Shown: positions 26,105-35,944, counted from the first letter of the stretch. The stretch: 64,000 bases of DNA from an uncultured Bacteroidales bacterium (GCA_902800305.1 CADCDP010000020.1:1-64000); one strand, 5' to 3'. Notes: generated from the letters alone by a model not told the origin. Program-made: numbers and translations.

Positions 26105-28858
26105 ATGGAATTAGCCAAAAATTATAGTCCTTCCGAAGTGGAAGGCAAGTGGTATCAGTACTGGCTCGACCATAAGCTCTTTGCCAGCAAACCCGATGGT
26201 CGTGAACCTTACACCATTGTGATTCCGCCACCCAACGTGACGGGTGTGCTCCACATGGGGCACATGCTCAACAACACCATTCAAGACATCCTCATCCGCA
26301 AGGCACGTATTGACGGCAAGAATGCTTGTTGGGTGCCGGGCACCGACCATGCTTCCATTGCTACAGAAGCCAAAGTGGTGAACCGTCTTGCCGAGCAGGG
26401 AATCAAGAAGCGCGACCTCACTCGTGATGAGTTCTTGAAACATGCCTGGGCATGGACAGATGAACACGGTGGTATCATCCTCAAGCAGTTGCGTCGATTG
26501 GGCGCATCGTGCGACTGGGACAGAACGGCTTTCACGATGGACGAGAAGCGTAGTGAAAGCGTGCTCAAAGTGTTCGTTGACCTCTATAAGAAAGGACTCA
26601 TCTATCGTGGTCTTCGCATGGTCAACTGGGATCCCAAGGCGCAGACGGTACTCTCTACAGAGGAAGTGATCTACCGCGACGAGAAGAGCCACCTCTTCCA
26701 CCTGAAGTATTATGTAGCTGACCCAGAGAACCTCACATCGGTAGGTAGCAAGGTTTCTATCGACACGTTGGAAAAGGAAGGTAATATCATCCATAAGGAC
26801 GCCAAAGGGTACTACGCTGTGGTGGCCACCACACGTCCTGAAACCATCATGGGTGATACAGCCATGTGCATCAATCCCAAAGACCCAAAGAACCAGTGGT
26901 TGCGTGGCCACAAGGTGATTGTGCCACTCGTGAACCGTGTCATCCCCGTCATCGAAGACCGCTATGTTGATATCGAGTTTGGTACAGGCTGTTTGAAGGT
27001 CACTCCTGCTCACGATGTGAACGACTACGCTTTGGGTAAGGCGCACAACCTCGAAACCATCGACATCTTCAATCCCGACGGCACCCTCTCCGAAGCCGCA
27101 GGACTCTATGTGGGGCAAGACCGTATGGAGGTACGTAAGCAGATTACCATCGACTTGAAAGCCGCAGGTCTCATGGAGAAGGTGGAAGATTACGACAACA
27201 AGGTGGGCTACTCAGAGCGCAACCAAGACACCGCTGTGGAGCCTCGTCTTTGCAAGCAGTGGTTCCTCTCGATGAAGCACTTTGCCGACATCGCTTTGCC
27301 ACCCGTGCTTGAAGGTAAGATTAAATTCTATCCGACCAAATACGTCAACACCTATCGCAACTGGATGGAGAACATTCAGGACTGGTGCATCAGCCGTCAG
27401 CTTTGGTGGGGCCATCGCATCCCTGCTTACTTCCTGCCCACAGCTGAAGACGAGGAAGAGAAATACGTGGTGGCACTCACACCCGAAGAGGCTTTGGAAG
27501 AGGCACACAAGCTCAAGGGCTACGAGAACATCACCATCGACCAGCTGCGTCACGACGAGGATGCCCTCGATACGTGGTTCTCTTCATGGCTTTGGCCTAT
27601 CTCGCTCTTCGATGGCATCAACAATCCTGGCAACGAGGAAATCAACTACTACTATCCCACTTGTGACCTCGTGACAGCTCCCGACATCATTTTCTTCTGG
27701 GTGGCTCGCATGATAATGGCTGGTGAAGAATACCAGAAGGATGTGCCTTTCCGCAACGTCTATTTCACCGGTGTTGTGCGCGACAAACTGGGTCGCAAGA
27801 TGTCGAAGTCGCTGGGCAACTCGCCTGACCCCATTGGTCTTATCGAGAAGTACGGAGCCGATGGTGTGCGAATGGGTATGCTCCTTTCCGCTCCAGCAGG
27901 TAACGACATCCTCTTCGACGAACAGCTTTGTCAGCAGGGCGCCGCTTTCTGCAACAAGATTTGGAACGCTTTCCGTCTTGTGCAGGGTTGGGAGGTAAAG
28001 GAAGACCTTCAGCAGCCAGAAGAAAACAAGAAGACCATCGCTTGGATGGAGGCGACCATCAAGAAGGCGCTCGTCGAGATAAACGACCTCTACTCTAAAT
28101 ATCGTCTGAACGAGGCCCTCATGGCAGTCTTCAAGCTCTTCACCGACGAGTTCTCGGGTTGGTATCTGGAGATGATTAAGCCTGCTTATCAAGCACCTAT
28201 CGATGCTGAGACCTTCCAAGCAACGCTCAACTTCTTCGAGCAGCTGATGAAAATCATTCACCCCTTCATGCCGTTCATCACCGAAGAGCTTTACCAGCAC
28301 ATCGCAGAGCGCAAGGAAGGTGAGAGCATTATGGTTGACCCACTCATTCTCGATGCACCTACCGATGAGGAAAAGCGTCTGATTGCCCAATATGATGAGG
28401 CTAAGCAAGTTATCTCAGGTGTTCGTGCCGTTCGTCAGAGTAAGAACATTTCACCTCGTGAACCGCTGACCCTCGAAGTTGTAGTTGCTTCTCCTGATGA
28501 CAAAAACATCACTCGTTGTCCTTCTCTTGGCTCCATCATCAAGAAGATGGCCTCTCTTGCCGACATTCTCTATGTACAGAGCAAGAGCGACGGAACCTCC
28601 ACCTTCTTGCTGGGCACCACAGAGTATGCCGTTCAGCTTGGCAACCTCATCGACACTGAGGCTGAAATCCAGAAGATGGAAGCAGAGCTGAAGCACCTGC
28701 AAGGTTTCCTCGTTGGCGTGAAGAAGAAACTCAGCAACGAGCGTTTCGTGGCCAATGCTCCTGCCCAAGTGGTGGAACTCGAACGCAAGAAGCAGAGCGA
28801 CGCAGAAACCAAGATTGCAGCACTCACAGAGAGCCTTGCCAAACTGAAGAAAGCATAA
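26105..28858 (+). CDS. valS: Valyl-tRNA synthetase
   Basis: This class I synthetase charges tRNA-Val. The 917-residue protein has the HIGH motif as HMGHM in [15 protein letters not shown] near residue 50, an editing (CP1) domain near 200-350 with [15 protein letters not shown], and the KMSKS motif as [14 protein letters not shown] near 565. It also has an anticodon-binding helical domain and a C-terminal coiled coil ([36 protein letters not shown]) typical of ValRS. It is complete. It is followed at 23 nt by a GNAT gene that probably shares the transcript. Confidence 0.97.
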   Translation: MELAKNYSPSEVEGKWYQYWLDHKLFASKPDGREPYTIVIPPPNVTGVLHMGHMLNNTIQDILIRKARIDGKNACWVPGTDHASIATEAKVVNRLAEQGIKKRDLTRDEFLKHAWAWTDEHGGIILKQLRRLGASCDWDRTAFTMDEKRSESVLKVFVDLYKKGLIYRGLRMVNWDPKAQTVLSTEEVIYRDEKSHLFHLKYYVADPENLTSVGSKVSIDTLEKEGNIIHKDAKGYYAVVATTRPETIMGDTAMCINPKDPKNQWLRGHKVIVPLVNRVIPVIEDRYVDIEFGTGCLKVTPAHDVNDYALGKAHNLETIDIFNPDGTLSEAAGLYVGQDRMEVRKQITIDLKAAGLMEKVEDYDNKVGYSERNQDTAVEPRLCKQWFLSMKHFADIALPPVLEGKIKFYPTKYVNTYRNWMENIQDWCISRQLWWGHRIPAYFLPTAEDEEEKYVVALTPEEALEEAHKLKGYENITIDQLRHDEDALDTWFSSWLWPISLFDGINNPGNEEINYYYPTCDLVTAPDIIFFWVARMIMAGEEYQKDVPFRNVYFTGVVRDKLGRKMSKSLGNSPDPIGLIEKYGADGVRMGMLLSAPAGNDILFDEQLCQQGAAFCNKIWNAFRLVQGWEVKEDLQQPEENKKTIAWMEATIKKALVEINDLYSKYRLNEALMAVFKLFTDEFSGWYLEMIKPAYQAPIDAETFQATLNFFEQLMKIIHPFMPFITEELYQHIAERKEGESIMVDPLILDAPTDEEKRLIAQYDEAKQVISGVRAVRQSKNISPREPLTLEVVVASPDDKNITRCPSLGSIIKKMASLADILYVQSKSDGTSTFLLGTTEYAVQLGNLIDTEAEIQKMEAELKHLQGFLVGVKKKLSNERFVANAPAQVVELERKKQSDAETKIAALTESLAKLKKA

Positions 28859-28881
28859 TGCGCTGCTGAGCGTATCACACA

Positions 28882-29403
28882 ATGGTAACCATCAGAAATG
28901 CACGTCCAGAAAATGCCGAAGCGATGTTGGCCATCTATGCACCCTACGTGGAGCAGACAGCCATCACGTTTGAGTATGATGTGCCCACAGAGGAAGAGTT
29001 TCGGGGGAGGATAGAGAAGGTGCAGAGGACGTATCCGTGGTTGGTGGCTGAGGACGGTGGAAAAGTTGTGGGGTATGCCTACGCCAGTGCTTTCAAGGAG
29101 CGGGCTGCCTATCAGTGGGCAGTTGAGACTTCCATCTATGTATCCATGGGGCAAAAGCGGCAGGGCATTGGGCGTTTGCTGCATGAAAGCTTAGAGACCG
29201 CTCTTCGGAAACAGGGCATCTTGAACATGAATGCCTGTATTTCTTATATTGACCCTGAGGATGAATACCTGACGCTTGACAGCGTTCGTTTCCATGAACG
29301 ATTGGGCTACCAGCAGGTGGCTCATTTCCATCAGTGCGGTCTCAAGTTCGGGCGTTGGTACGACATGATTTGGATGGAGAAACTCATTGGAAGACATCAA
29401 TAA
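28882..29403 (+). CDS. GNAT N-acetyltransferase, phosphinothricin acetyltransferase-like
   Basis: The 173-residue protein matches the Pat/Bar subgroup of GNAT enzymes: IRNARPENAEAMLAIYAPYV at the start, ITFEYDVPT, AEDGGKVVGYAYAS, the acetyl-CoA loop QKRQGIGRLLHESL (Q/R-x-x-G-x-G), and FHERLGYQQVAHFHQCGLKFGRWYD near the end. Members acetylate amino groups of amino-acid analogues such as phosphinothricin or methionine sulfoximine; the physiological substrate here is unknown. It is closely spaced after valS and 13 nt before a peptidase gene. Confidence 0.88.
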   Translation: MVTIRNARPENAEAMLAIYAPYVEQTAITFEYDVPTEEEFRGRIEKVQRTYPWLVAEDGGKVVGYAYASAFKERAAYQWAVETSIYVSMGQKRQGIGRLLHESLETALRKQGILNMNACISYIDPEDEYLTLDSVRFHERLGYQQVAHFHQCGLKFGRWYDMIWMEKLIGRHQ

Positions 29404-29416
29404 AAAAGATAAAGAC

Positions 29417-30517
29417 ATGAGACGAACACTTTTAGGAATGGTCTTGGCTTTCATCGCCATCACAGCCTTTGGACAGACCACAGAAAGGGCTGCCGATGCT
29501 CCGAAACCCCAGTTCACGACGGTGAAGGAAAACCCCATCACCAGTGTGAAAAACCAGCATCGCAGCGGAACCTGTTGGGACTTTGCCACGTTAGGCTTTT
29601 TCGAATCGGAGATTCTGCGTCGAACGGGACGCACCTACGACCTGTGTGAAATGTTTGTGGTGAACAAGGACTACATGGATTGTGCCACCCACTATGTGAG
29701 GATGCACGGTTACAGTCAAATCACAGAGGGAGGTTCAGCCGACGATGTGCTGGAAGTGCTTCAACGTCATGGCATTTGCCCCGAAGAGGCCATGCCAGCA
29801 CCAGGCTCCTTGGTAGGCGATACTTTGGCCAATTTCAAGACCTTCATTCCGAAGCTGGAAGAGGCCATCCGTCGGGCCGTGAAGGACGAGAAACATCCTG
29901 CCGACCATTGGCAAGATTCGGTGCAGGAAGTCATCGACCAGCATGTGGGGCAGTGTCCTGAGACTTTCATTTATGAGGGCAAAACCTACACACCTCAGTC
30001 GTTTGCCCAAAGTCTCGGACTCGATTGGAACGACTATGTGAGCCTGACCAGCTACACCCATCATCCATTCGATGCGTGGTTCATCATCGAAGCACCCTAC
30101 AAGTGGCGACTCAAGCCCAGCTACAACATCCCGCTCGAAAGTCTTCTTAATGTGCTCGACCGAGCATTGGAGGCTGGCTATTGTGTGGCTTGGGGAGGCG
30201 ATGTGTCGGGCGACTTCACCCGTACAGGACTTGCCACCTTGCCCGATGGCATAGTGCCCACCCAGCAGTTGCGTCAGGAGCAGTGGAACGATTGGACATT
30301 CACCTACGACCACGTCATGCTCATCTACGGCATGGCAAAAGACGGGCAAGGCAAGCCCTATTACATGGTCAAAAATTCGTGGGGAAGAAGTGGCGACTAT
30401 CAAGGTACGTGGTATATGTCGCGTGACTACATGGCACTCAACACCACCTATCTCTTCCTCAATCGCCAAGCCTTACCCAAACCATTGAACAAAGCTATGG
30501 AGAAGCATCGCTTCTGA
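29417..30517 (+). CDS. C1B papain-like cysteine peptidase, secreted (PepC/bleomycin hydrolase family)
   Basis: I place the start at 29417 (MRRTLLGMVLAFIAITAFGQ), which gives a clean signal peptide and 366 residues; the open frame begins 10 codons earlier inside the GNAT gene. The catalytic Cys is in HRSGTCWDFATLGFFES (near 50), His in YDHVMLIYGM (near 305) and Asn in MVKNSWGRSGDY (near 328), an intact C1 triad. C1B enzymes are usually cytoplasmic aminopeptidases, but Bacteroidales encode exported versions like this one, presumably trimming peptides in the periplasm. It converges on rnz across a shared hairpin. Confidence 0.9.
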   Translation: MRRTLLGMVLAFIAITAFGQTTERAADAPKPQFTTVKENPITSVKNQHRSGTCWDFATLGFFESEILRRTGRTYDLCEMFVVNKDYMDCATHYVRMHGYSQITEGGSADDVLEVLQRHGICPEEAMPAPGSLVGDTLANFKTFIPKLEEAIRRAVKDEKHPADHWQDSVQEVIDQHVGQCPETFIYEGKTYTPQSFAQSLGLDWNDYVSLTSYTHHPFDAWFIIEAPYKWRLKPSYNIPLESLLNVLDRALEAGYCVAWGGDVSGDFTRTGLATLPDGIVPTQQLRQEQWNDWTFTYDHVMLIYGMAKDGQGKPYYMVKNSWGRSGDYQGTWYMSRDYMALNTTYLFLNRQALPKPLNKAMEKHRF

Positions 30518-30544
30518 GGTGCTTGTCCATTGAATGTTAAATCC

Positions 30545-30587
30545 GACGGGATGAAAGTGGCAGTCACAGCGTCACTTTCATCCCGTC
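30545..30587. terminator. Hairpin terminator shared by peptidase gene and 3' end of rnz
   Basis: GACGGGATGAAAGTG pairs perfectly with CACTTTCATCCCGTC. The right arm encodes the last codons of rnz, so the convergent genes share the structure. Confidence 0.75.
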
Positions 30588-31478
30588 GTTAGCTAATAGC
30601 GTGTTGGGGAAAATCCGTTGAGCCTCTTGCAGGAGCATTTCTTCGGACTTGTAACGTGAAGAAAAGTGTCCGAGCATCAATTTCCCTACTTGTGCATCTT
30701 TCGCTATTTCAGCAGCTTGTGTAGCTGTGCTGTGATGCGTATTCTTGGCCAAGAGAGCATGTTCGGAAGTGAAGGTCGCTTCATGATAGAGGCACGTCAC
30801 CCCTTGTAGTAGGTCTGCCAGTTGGGGACGAAAAGCCGTGTCGGTGCAATAGGCGTATGAACGCACAGGGTCGGGTGGGGTGGTGAGACGCTGATGGGGG
30901 ATGACAGTCCCGTCAGGCATCGTCCAATCCATTCCAGCCTTGATGTTGTTGATTTGGGAGAGGGGAATCTGGTAATAATCGATGGCATCGCGGCGTATGT
31001 GTGGCAAGGTAGGTTTCTCACGGAAGAGGTAGCCGCAGCAAGGCACACGATGGGAGAGAGGAAGGGTGGAAATCTCTACGGAACGATCTTCGTAGATGAG
31101 CTGGGGTTTCTTTGTGTCTATCTCATGCAGAAGAATCTCGAAAGGAGACTCTGCACAGAAATAGTCTATTTGTGGCTGGAAGATGCACTGGAGGTCTTGG
31201 GGACCATACACATGAAGGCTTTGGAGCCTTCCCAGCAATCTCAGAGTGGAGAGCAGTCCTATAAGTCCAAACACATGGTCGCCATGCAGATGGGTGAGGA
31301 AGATGGCTCTCAGATGGGTGAAGTTGATGTGAGAACGGCGCAGAGCCATTTGGGTTCCTTCGGCACAATCGAGCATGAAGAGCTTCTCTCTCACGTTCAC
31401 CACTTGCACCGAACTGAGGTGCTTGGGTGTTGGCAGGGCTGCACCACAGCCCAAGATGTTAATCTCAAATTTTTCCAT
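30564..31478 (-). CDS. rnz: Ribonuclease Z
   Basis: This metallo-beta-lactamase-fold endonuclease trims the 3' trailers of tRNA precursors. The 304-residue protein has the zinc motif LTHLHGDHVFGL near residue 62, VLGCGAALPTPK-like N-terminus (NILGCGAALPTPKH), the later ligands YHEATF and NTHHSTATQAAEIA near 245, and LGHFSSRY near 270. It is complete. Its ATG overlaps the stop codon of the upstream AddB-like nuclease by one base (TAATG), so both are co-transcribed. Confidence 0.95.
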   Translation of the reverse strand: MEKFEINILGCGAALPTPKHLSSVQVVNVREKLFMLDCAEGTQMALRRSHINFTHLRAIFLTHLHGDHVFGLIGLLSTLRLLGRLQSLHVYGPQDLQCIFQPQIDYFCAESPFEILLHEIDTKKPQLIYEDRSVEISTLPLSHRVPCCGYLFREKPTLPHIRRDAIDYYQIPLSQINNIKAGMDWTMPDGTVIPHQRLTTPPDPVRSYAYCTDTAFRPQLADLLQGVTCLYHEATFTSEHALLAKNTHHSTATQAAEIAKDAQVGKLMLGHFSSRYKSEEMLLQEAQRIFPNTLLANDGMKVTL

Positions 31479-34400
31479 TAGAATTGTTCTTTAGGATGGC
31501 GACGGCAGAATGTGAGGAAATCGCAGTATTGACAATTCTGTTCGTCGGCACATTGGCTGAAAGTGCCTTGGTTAGTGTGTTCAGGAGCTTCTTCTTCGTA
31601 AGGCGTAAATATTTCCGCCATTTTATTCGTGAGCAGGTCGGTGAATGCCTCGTCGTACTGCTGCTTGAAGTCCTCGATTTCCGCTTTCGATGTCCGATGA
31701 TTGTCCGTGGAAGTATCAGGAGCAGAGAGCTTGACGATGCCCGAATAGTTTTTGTCCATCTTCTTTGCAGGGTACATGAGCGATGGGACGATAGCTGTGT
31801 CGGCATATTCCGAAACGCCATGGGTCAGCACGTGTGCATAATAGAACGTCTGCATGATGTGGTAGTTCTTCACACATTTCTCCACATCGAACAGGTCTGC
31901 CAGCGTATTGGCTGTTTGGGCATTGTTGCTGGTTTTATAATCCACAATGCGCAGCCTGTTCCCGTTAGGCGATGCCAACAGGTCGAGTCGGTCGATATAT
32001 CCACCTAAAAGCACTTGGAAAGCCTTTCCTCCCTGCTGGAGGTTCAGCAACGAAGTGTATTTCTGTTCTTGACTGACCACCATCAAATGCCCTCCTTCCT
32101 CTTCCAACTGTTTCGCCATTTGGGCATCAGCTTTCATCTGGTTGATGACAAACTCGCGGATGACGTGGCGGTTGATGAGTTGCGTGCCATTCAGCGTCAT
32201 ACGTCGGTCGATGCCATACCGAATCTCGTTGCCCTGATCATCCTTTTCGGGCAGGTGGAAGAAGTTGATGGCAAAAGCATTGTTCAGTTTCTGGGTGATA
32301 AGCTCCTTGTTGTCAGCCAAAGCGTTCAGTTCTTCGCTTGAGAAAGGCTTCCCGATGTGAAGTTCGTACAGCTTCTGCATGGTGTAGTGGAAGAGCGTGC
32401 CAAACATCGGCTTATCCACATCCTCCGACACGTCTTGTTCGGGTCGCAAGCCAGCCACATAGTTGAAGTAGAACTTGAGCGGACACTTCATGTAGGTGTT
32501 GATGGCAGAGGGCGAAAAGATGCTTTCGGCGTTGAAACGTTTGTGCAGTTGTTCCATCACCCTCCTGTCTTTCACAACGCGGTAGCTCTCCTGTGGTAAC
32601 GTATCGCTGGCCGACGTAAAAGCCCGAAGGTCTATTTCCTGTCCCTCCCCGAAAAGGCGGTCTTTCTCTGCCAACGTCTGCAACATGAAACGCGACATCT
32701 CTCCTTTCCCGCTCCCCTCGGTGCTGGAGTTGTAGAGCAAGGTGATGTTCTCGGCTCGCTGCATCAAGCGGTAGTAATAATAAGCGTAGAGACTCACCTC
32801 CCTTTCGATGGTGGTCATCCCGTAAGCAGCTCGCAAGGTATAGGGGATGAGCGACGCACGTTTGTCAGACTTCGGCATTCGCCCTTCGTTCACCGACAGC
32901 ATGACCACGTTGCGGAAATCGAGATTACGCGTCTCCAGCAATCCCATTACTTGAAGTCCCACCGCTGGCTCACCATGGAAGGGAATAGTGGCTTGGCGCA
33001 TCAGTTGCAGGATGATTCTGGAGAGCGTTTCATCCCCCACACACAAAGCGGCATTTTTCCCTTCTTGCAGCGTCTGGATTCGATTGACGATTGTATATGC
33101 CACAAAGACAGACTCCCTTTCCACTTCCCTTTTCATTTTTCCCTTTTCATTTTTCCCTTCACTATAGGAGTGTCCCACCATGGAGATGACATCCGCCAGA
33201 TAGCCCGTCAGTCCTCCTCCCCCTTTGGGGGTTGGGGGGCATGGTGTGAAGATGCTGCATAAGACCTTATAGTCGGCAAAAGTCTCTTGGACGGGAAACA
33301 CCACATTGTTCTTTCTCAGCCCCTCCAGTACTTCTTGACACGCTTCACCCACCACCCTCTGAATGAGTGGATGCTTGAGCACAGCCGCGACGTATTTGTA
33401 CCTCCAAGCACCGAAGCGAGTGCGCCCATGCACTTGAAGCTCAAGCAGCACCTGCATCAATGAGAATATCGGTGTGTTTGTCAATGGATAGCCCATCGTG
33501 ATGTTGACAGCAGGAACACGCCCCATACTGTGCAGCACAGACCCGAGCAGACGTTCATCGCAAAGCACAACAGCCGACTCCTGTAGCGGAGAGTCAGGCT
33601 TGATGTGGTCGCCTATCCATTGGGAGACATACCGCGACTGCGCATTCTCTGTGGGCGATTCGATGAATCTGATGGTCTTAGGTTGGTGCATATTGTCGAA
33701 CAAACCTTCATTCTCCAACTCTTTGCCCAGCTTGGCGATGTTCTCGTCGATGAATTGCCCAGCCTCAAAGCTGTGAGTTTTTAAGTTTTTGAGTTTTTGA
33801 GTTTGTGAGTTTGTGTGTGAGTACGCCACATCATAGTCCCAATAGAATTTGGCATCACGATTTCTCTTGATGTAGCGGAACAACTCCAGCTCCGTCTTGT
33901 TCAGCACATTGAACCCCACCATCACGTAGGTTTCCGAAGCCAGACGCCCATCCACACGTTGGCGCAGCACCTCATCCTTGCCCGTCAACGCCTCCACCAC
34001 CCAGCGTTTCAGCATCCCCTCATACACCATCGGCTCTCCCTCCGTAGGGTGGAGCAGGGCAGTACGGTAGGTTTCGTACAGGTCGGTCAGCGCATTCCAG
34101 AGCGTCCGAAACTGCGTCTTCAGCGACGAGTCGGGCGTGGCCGTGTTGAAGAAGTGACCGAAGAACTGTTCGATGGCCACTCGCTGCTCCTCTTCCAAAA
34201 ACGAAAAATCAGTCATCTCCTTCCAGTCGGCTATGTTCACAAACAGTTTCGACGGTTCCACCAAGTTGTTGTCGATGTCCTGAAAGTCACTCAACATCGT
34301 CTCCATCAGCGGCAAAAGCTGGTCGAGCGATTTCTGGGAGTTCATTCGCTGCCGATACACCTCAAACAATTTCACCGTTAGGAAGATGGGGTCGGCTACG

Positions 34401-34603
34401 ACCTGGTCAGCCAGCGACGCAAACAACTCGCTGATGCTGGTGTAGGCAGGAGTCCACATCGTCCTTCCCTCCCCATTCTCCCACAGATATTGGTTAAAGA
34501 ACAGCGAAGCCCGTTTGTTCGGGAAGACGATGGTCGTGTTTTCGAAACGGCCTTGTAGTTTGTTGTAGAGGTCGTCGGCTACGAGTTTCAGAAAGGGTGT
34601 CAT
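31478..34603 (-). CDS. AddB/RexB-like PD-(D/E)xK nuclease family protein
   Basis: The 1041-residue protein has a degenerate SF1-helicase body (N-terminal VFPNKRASLFFNQYLW; middle GLQVMGLLETRNLDFRNVVML and SVNEGRMP) and a C-terminal RecB-type nuclease: GGYIDRLD then LRIVDYKTS near residue 900. A cysteine set at the end (CADEQNCQYCDFLTFC) fits the iron-sulfur staple of AddB. Such proteins process double-strand breaks with an AddA helicase-nuclease, which is not in the window. Two stretches look inserted: residues near 450-490 (TPCPPTPKGGGGL; YSEGKNEKGKMKREVERES), encoded by G/C-palindromic and TTTTCATTTTTCCC repeat DNA, and a tandem GAGTTTTT repeat at 33772-33820. It has its own promoter and overlaps rnz. 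Confidence 0.88.
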   Translation of the reverse strand: MTPFLKLVADDLYNKLQGRFENTTIVFPNKRASLFFNQYLWENGEGRTMWTPAYTSISELFASLADQVVADPIFLTVKLFEVYRQRMNSQKSLDQLLPLMETMLSDFQDIDNNLVEPSKLFVNIADWKEMTDFSFLEEEQRVAIEQFFGHFFNTATPDSSLKTQFRTLWNALTDLYETYRTALLHPTEGEPMVYEGMLKRWVVEALTGKDEVLRQRVDGRLASETYVMVGFNVLNKTELELFRYIKRNRDAKFYWDYDVAYSHTNSQTQKLKNLKTHSFEAGQFIDENIAKLGKELENEGLFDNMHQPKTIRFIESPTENAQSRYVSQWIGDHIKPDSPLQESAVVLCDERLLGSVLHSMGRVPAVNITMGYPLTNTPIFSLMQVLLELQVHGRTRFGAWRYKYVAAVLKHPLIQRVVGEACQEVLEGLRKNNVVFPVQETFADYKVLCSIFTPCPPTPKGGGGLTGYLADVISMVGHSYSEGKNEKGKMKREVERESVFVAYTIVNRIQTLQEGKNAALCVGDETLSRIILQLMRQATIPFHGEPAVGLQVMGLLETRNLDFRNVVMLSVNEGRMPKSDKRASLIPYTLRAAYGMTTIEREVSLYAYYYYRLMQRAENITLLYNSSTEGSGKGEMSRFMLQTLAEKDRLFGEGQEIDLRAFTSASDTLPQESYRVVKDRRVMEQLHKRFNAESIFSPSAINTYMKCPLKFYFNYVAGLRPEQDVSEDVDKPMFGTLFHYTMQKLYELHIGKPFSSEELNALADNKELITQKLNNAFAINFFHLPEKDDQGNEIRYGIDRRMTLNGTQLINRHVIREFVINQMKADAQMAKQLEEEGGHLMVVSQEQKYTSLLNLQQGGKAFQVLLGGYIDRLDLLASPNGNRLRIVDYKTSNNAQTANTLADLFDVEKCVKNYHIMQTFYYAHVLTHGVSEYADTAIVPSLMYPAKKMDKNYSGIVKLSAPDTSTDNHRTSKAEIEDFKQQYDEAFTDLLTNKMAEIFTPYEEEAPEHTNQGTFSQCADEQNCQYCDFLTFCRRHPKEQF

Positions 34604-34641
34604 GGTGAAGGTGTGTAAATACGTTTTGGGTTTTTGAATTG

Positions 34642-34649
34642 CAAAAATA
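34642..34649 (-). promoter_or_regulatory. Promoter -7 element for addB-like gene and rnz
   Basis: CAAAAATA reads TATTTTTG on the minus strand, 39 nt upstream of the start. Confidence 0.55.
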
Positions 34650-34802
34650 CTAACAATATCTCAGATGACCAACTTTTCAGACAACTTTCTTATCCCGAAC
34701 AGACGTCTCATCTTAATCCACCTTTTGGGCAGTGCCGTTGCCTCCTGTGACTCTGCGCCATTACCTCCTCTGGGTCAACGGGTGTACTAAAAGCAATCGC
34801 AA

Positions 34803-34865
34803 CCTACGATTGTACTATCGAAGGTTGCGATTATACTATCGAAGCTTACGATTGTACTATTAGCC
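34803..34865. repeat. Three tandem 21-bp repeats in a gene-free gap
   Basis: Units 34803-34823, 34824-34844 and 34845-34865 share the core ACGATTGTACTATCGAAG. The surrounding 34604-35030 gap holds no credible gene, only this array and the promoters at each end. Confidence 0.8.
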
Positions 34866-35053
34866 ATCCTTTTTCAACTGCAAATATACAACTTTTTTCC
34901 GACTTTTCCAAATATTGGTGCATCATTTTGACCATGATGGGCTACCGCCGAACTAAAAACTCCACAATCATGTTTGGCCACACCAAACAACCCTTTTTGA
35001 GCCTCGTCACACACTTTTCTTCCTAAAAGTTTGGTGGTTTCTCCTTTTTTCAC

Positions 35054-35061
35054 TTACTTTG
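35054..35061 (+). promoter_or_regulatory. Near-consensus promoter for the MNT/HEPN pair
   Basis: TTACTTTG differs by one base from TAnnTTTG, 24 nt before the nucleotidyltransferase start. Confidence 0.45.
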
Positions 35062-35084
35062 CGACCAAGAAAAGGAGACCCCCC

Positions 35085-35381
35085 ATGAGAACGAAGACAA
35101 TGACAAAGATGTTAGCCGAGTACTTCAAGACCCAACCCGTCCTGAAGGCATGGCTCTTTGGCTCCTATTCGCGTGGCGAAGAAAGGCCAGACAGCGATGT
35201 GGATATACTGGTGACACTCGACCACTCACAGCCAGTCGGGTTGAAATTCTTTGGGATGTACGAAGACCTAAAAGAACTACTGGGCCGCAACGTGGACTTA
35301 GTAACAGAGTCATCACTGGCTCCATTTGCAAGAAAAAGTGTAGAACGTGACAGGCAACTGATTTATGAGAGAAGTGCTTAG
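35085..35381 (+). CDS. Minimal nucleotidyltransferase (MNT) antitoxin
   Basis: The 98-residue protein has the nucleotidyltransferase-beta active site GSYSRGEERPDSDVDILV (GSxxRG, then D-x-D). I chose the ATG at 35085 because the upstream extension lies over the promoter. MNT antitoxins of the HepT/MntA type inactivate their HEPN RNase by AMPylating a tyrosine in the RX4HXY motif. Its 3' end overlaps the start of the HEPN gene (ATG at 35365), as is usual. The partner gene is broken, so this antitoxin may now be an orphan. Confidence 0.88.
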   Translation: MRTKTMTKMLAEYFKTQPVLKAWLFGSYSRGEERPDSDVDILVTLDHSQPVGLKFFGMYEDLKELLGRNVDLVTESSLAPFARKSVERDRQLIYERSA

Positions 35382-35735
35382 AGACCGTGACCGGCTTTAA
35401 CATATCCTTGCCGCCATCAATCGTGTGAGCCCTACATGCAGGGAAAGACTTACGAAGATTTGCAGGCTGACGACATGATGTATTATGCCGTTGTCAAAAA
35501 CATTGAAATAATGGGTGAGGCCGCGAATATGCTTACGGCTGAATTTCAGGCAGCACATCCTGAGACTCCATGGAAAATGGTAAAAGGAATGCGTAATTAC
35601 ATCGTCCACGAATATTTCCAGATAGATAGTCAAGTAGTTTGGGACGTGGTGAGCAAGGAGCTTGCAACACTGCACCAACAGATTACAACGTATATCTCCG
35701 AGATCGACTGGGAAACATGGGAGAAAATGTCATAA
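35365..35735 (+). pseudogene. HEPN (HepT/DUF86) toxin gene, inactivated by stop and frameshift
   Basis: From the ATG at 35365 the frame reads MREVLRDRDRL and meets TAA at 35398-35400, then continues HILAAINRVSP before losing frame near 35430. The rest is open from 35436 in another frame (MQGKTYEDLQADDMMYYAVV) to 35735. Joined, the parts give a normal HEPN protein. The RNase/AMPylation motif RNYIVHEY (RX4HXY) is still intact in the second part. So one nonsense change and one single-base loss separate it from a functional toxin. A shorter 99-residue product from 35436 is possible, but it would lack the first helix. Confidence 0.8.
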
Positions 35736-35823
35736 AAAGAATATAATCACTTCTTAACCCTTCAAGCCTATGTAACAGAATGAAATAAAGACATATAAGG
35801 AAGCAGCGTCCGCTTAGAATCTG

Positions 35824-35944
35824 GTCTTCAGTAATTTCGCCAAAAAATAAAGAACTACCAGGAGTAAAAAGCAAGGATGCTCACGCAGTGCGTGGGCTTT
35901 TACTCGTATATGGTAGTTAGGTGTTTGGCGATACCTCTGAAGAC
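35824..35944. other. 121-nt nested inverted repeat (structured RNA or DNA element)
   Basis: Five consecutive helices nest symmetrically: GTCTTCAG (35824-35831) with CTGAAGAC (35937-35944); CGCCAAA (35838) with TTTGGCG (35924); AACTACCA (35853) with TGGTAGTT (35911); GAGTAAAA-GC (35862) with GCTTTTACTC (35896); and CACGC with GCGTG around the tip (35882-35894). Short internal loops of 1-8 nt separate them. No reading frame fits. The gap 35736-36030 contains nothing else I can name. I do not recognise the element. Confidence 0.7.

Noticed and set aside
31478..34603. Full AddAB locus
   Set aside because: Only the AddB-like gene is present; the neighbours are rnz downstream and a repeat-bearing gap upstream, with no AddA helicase.
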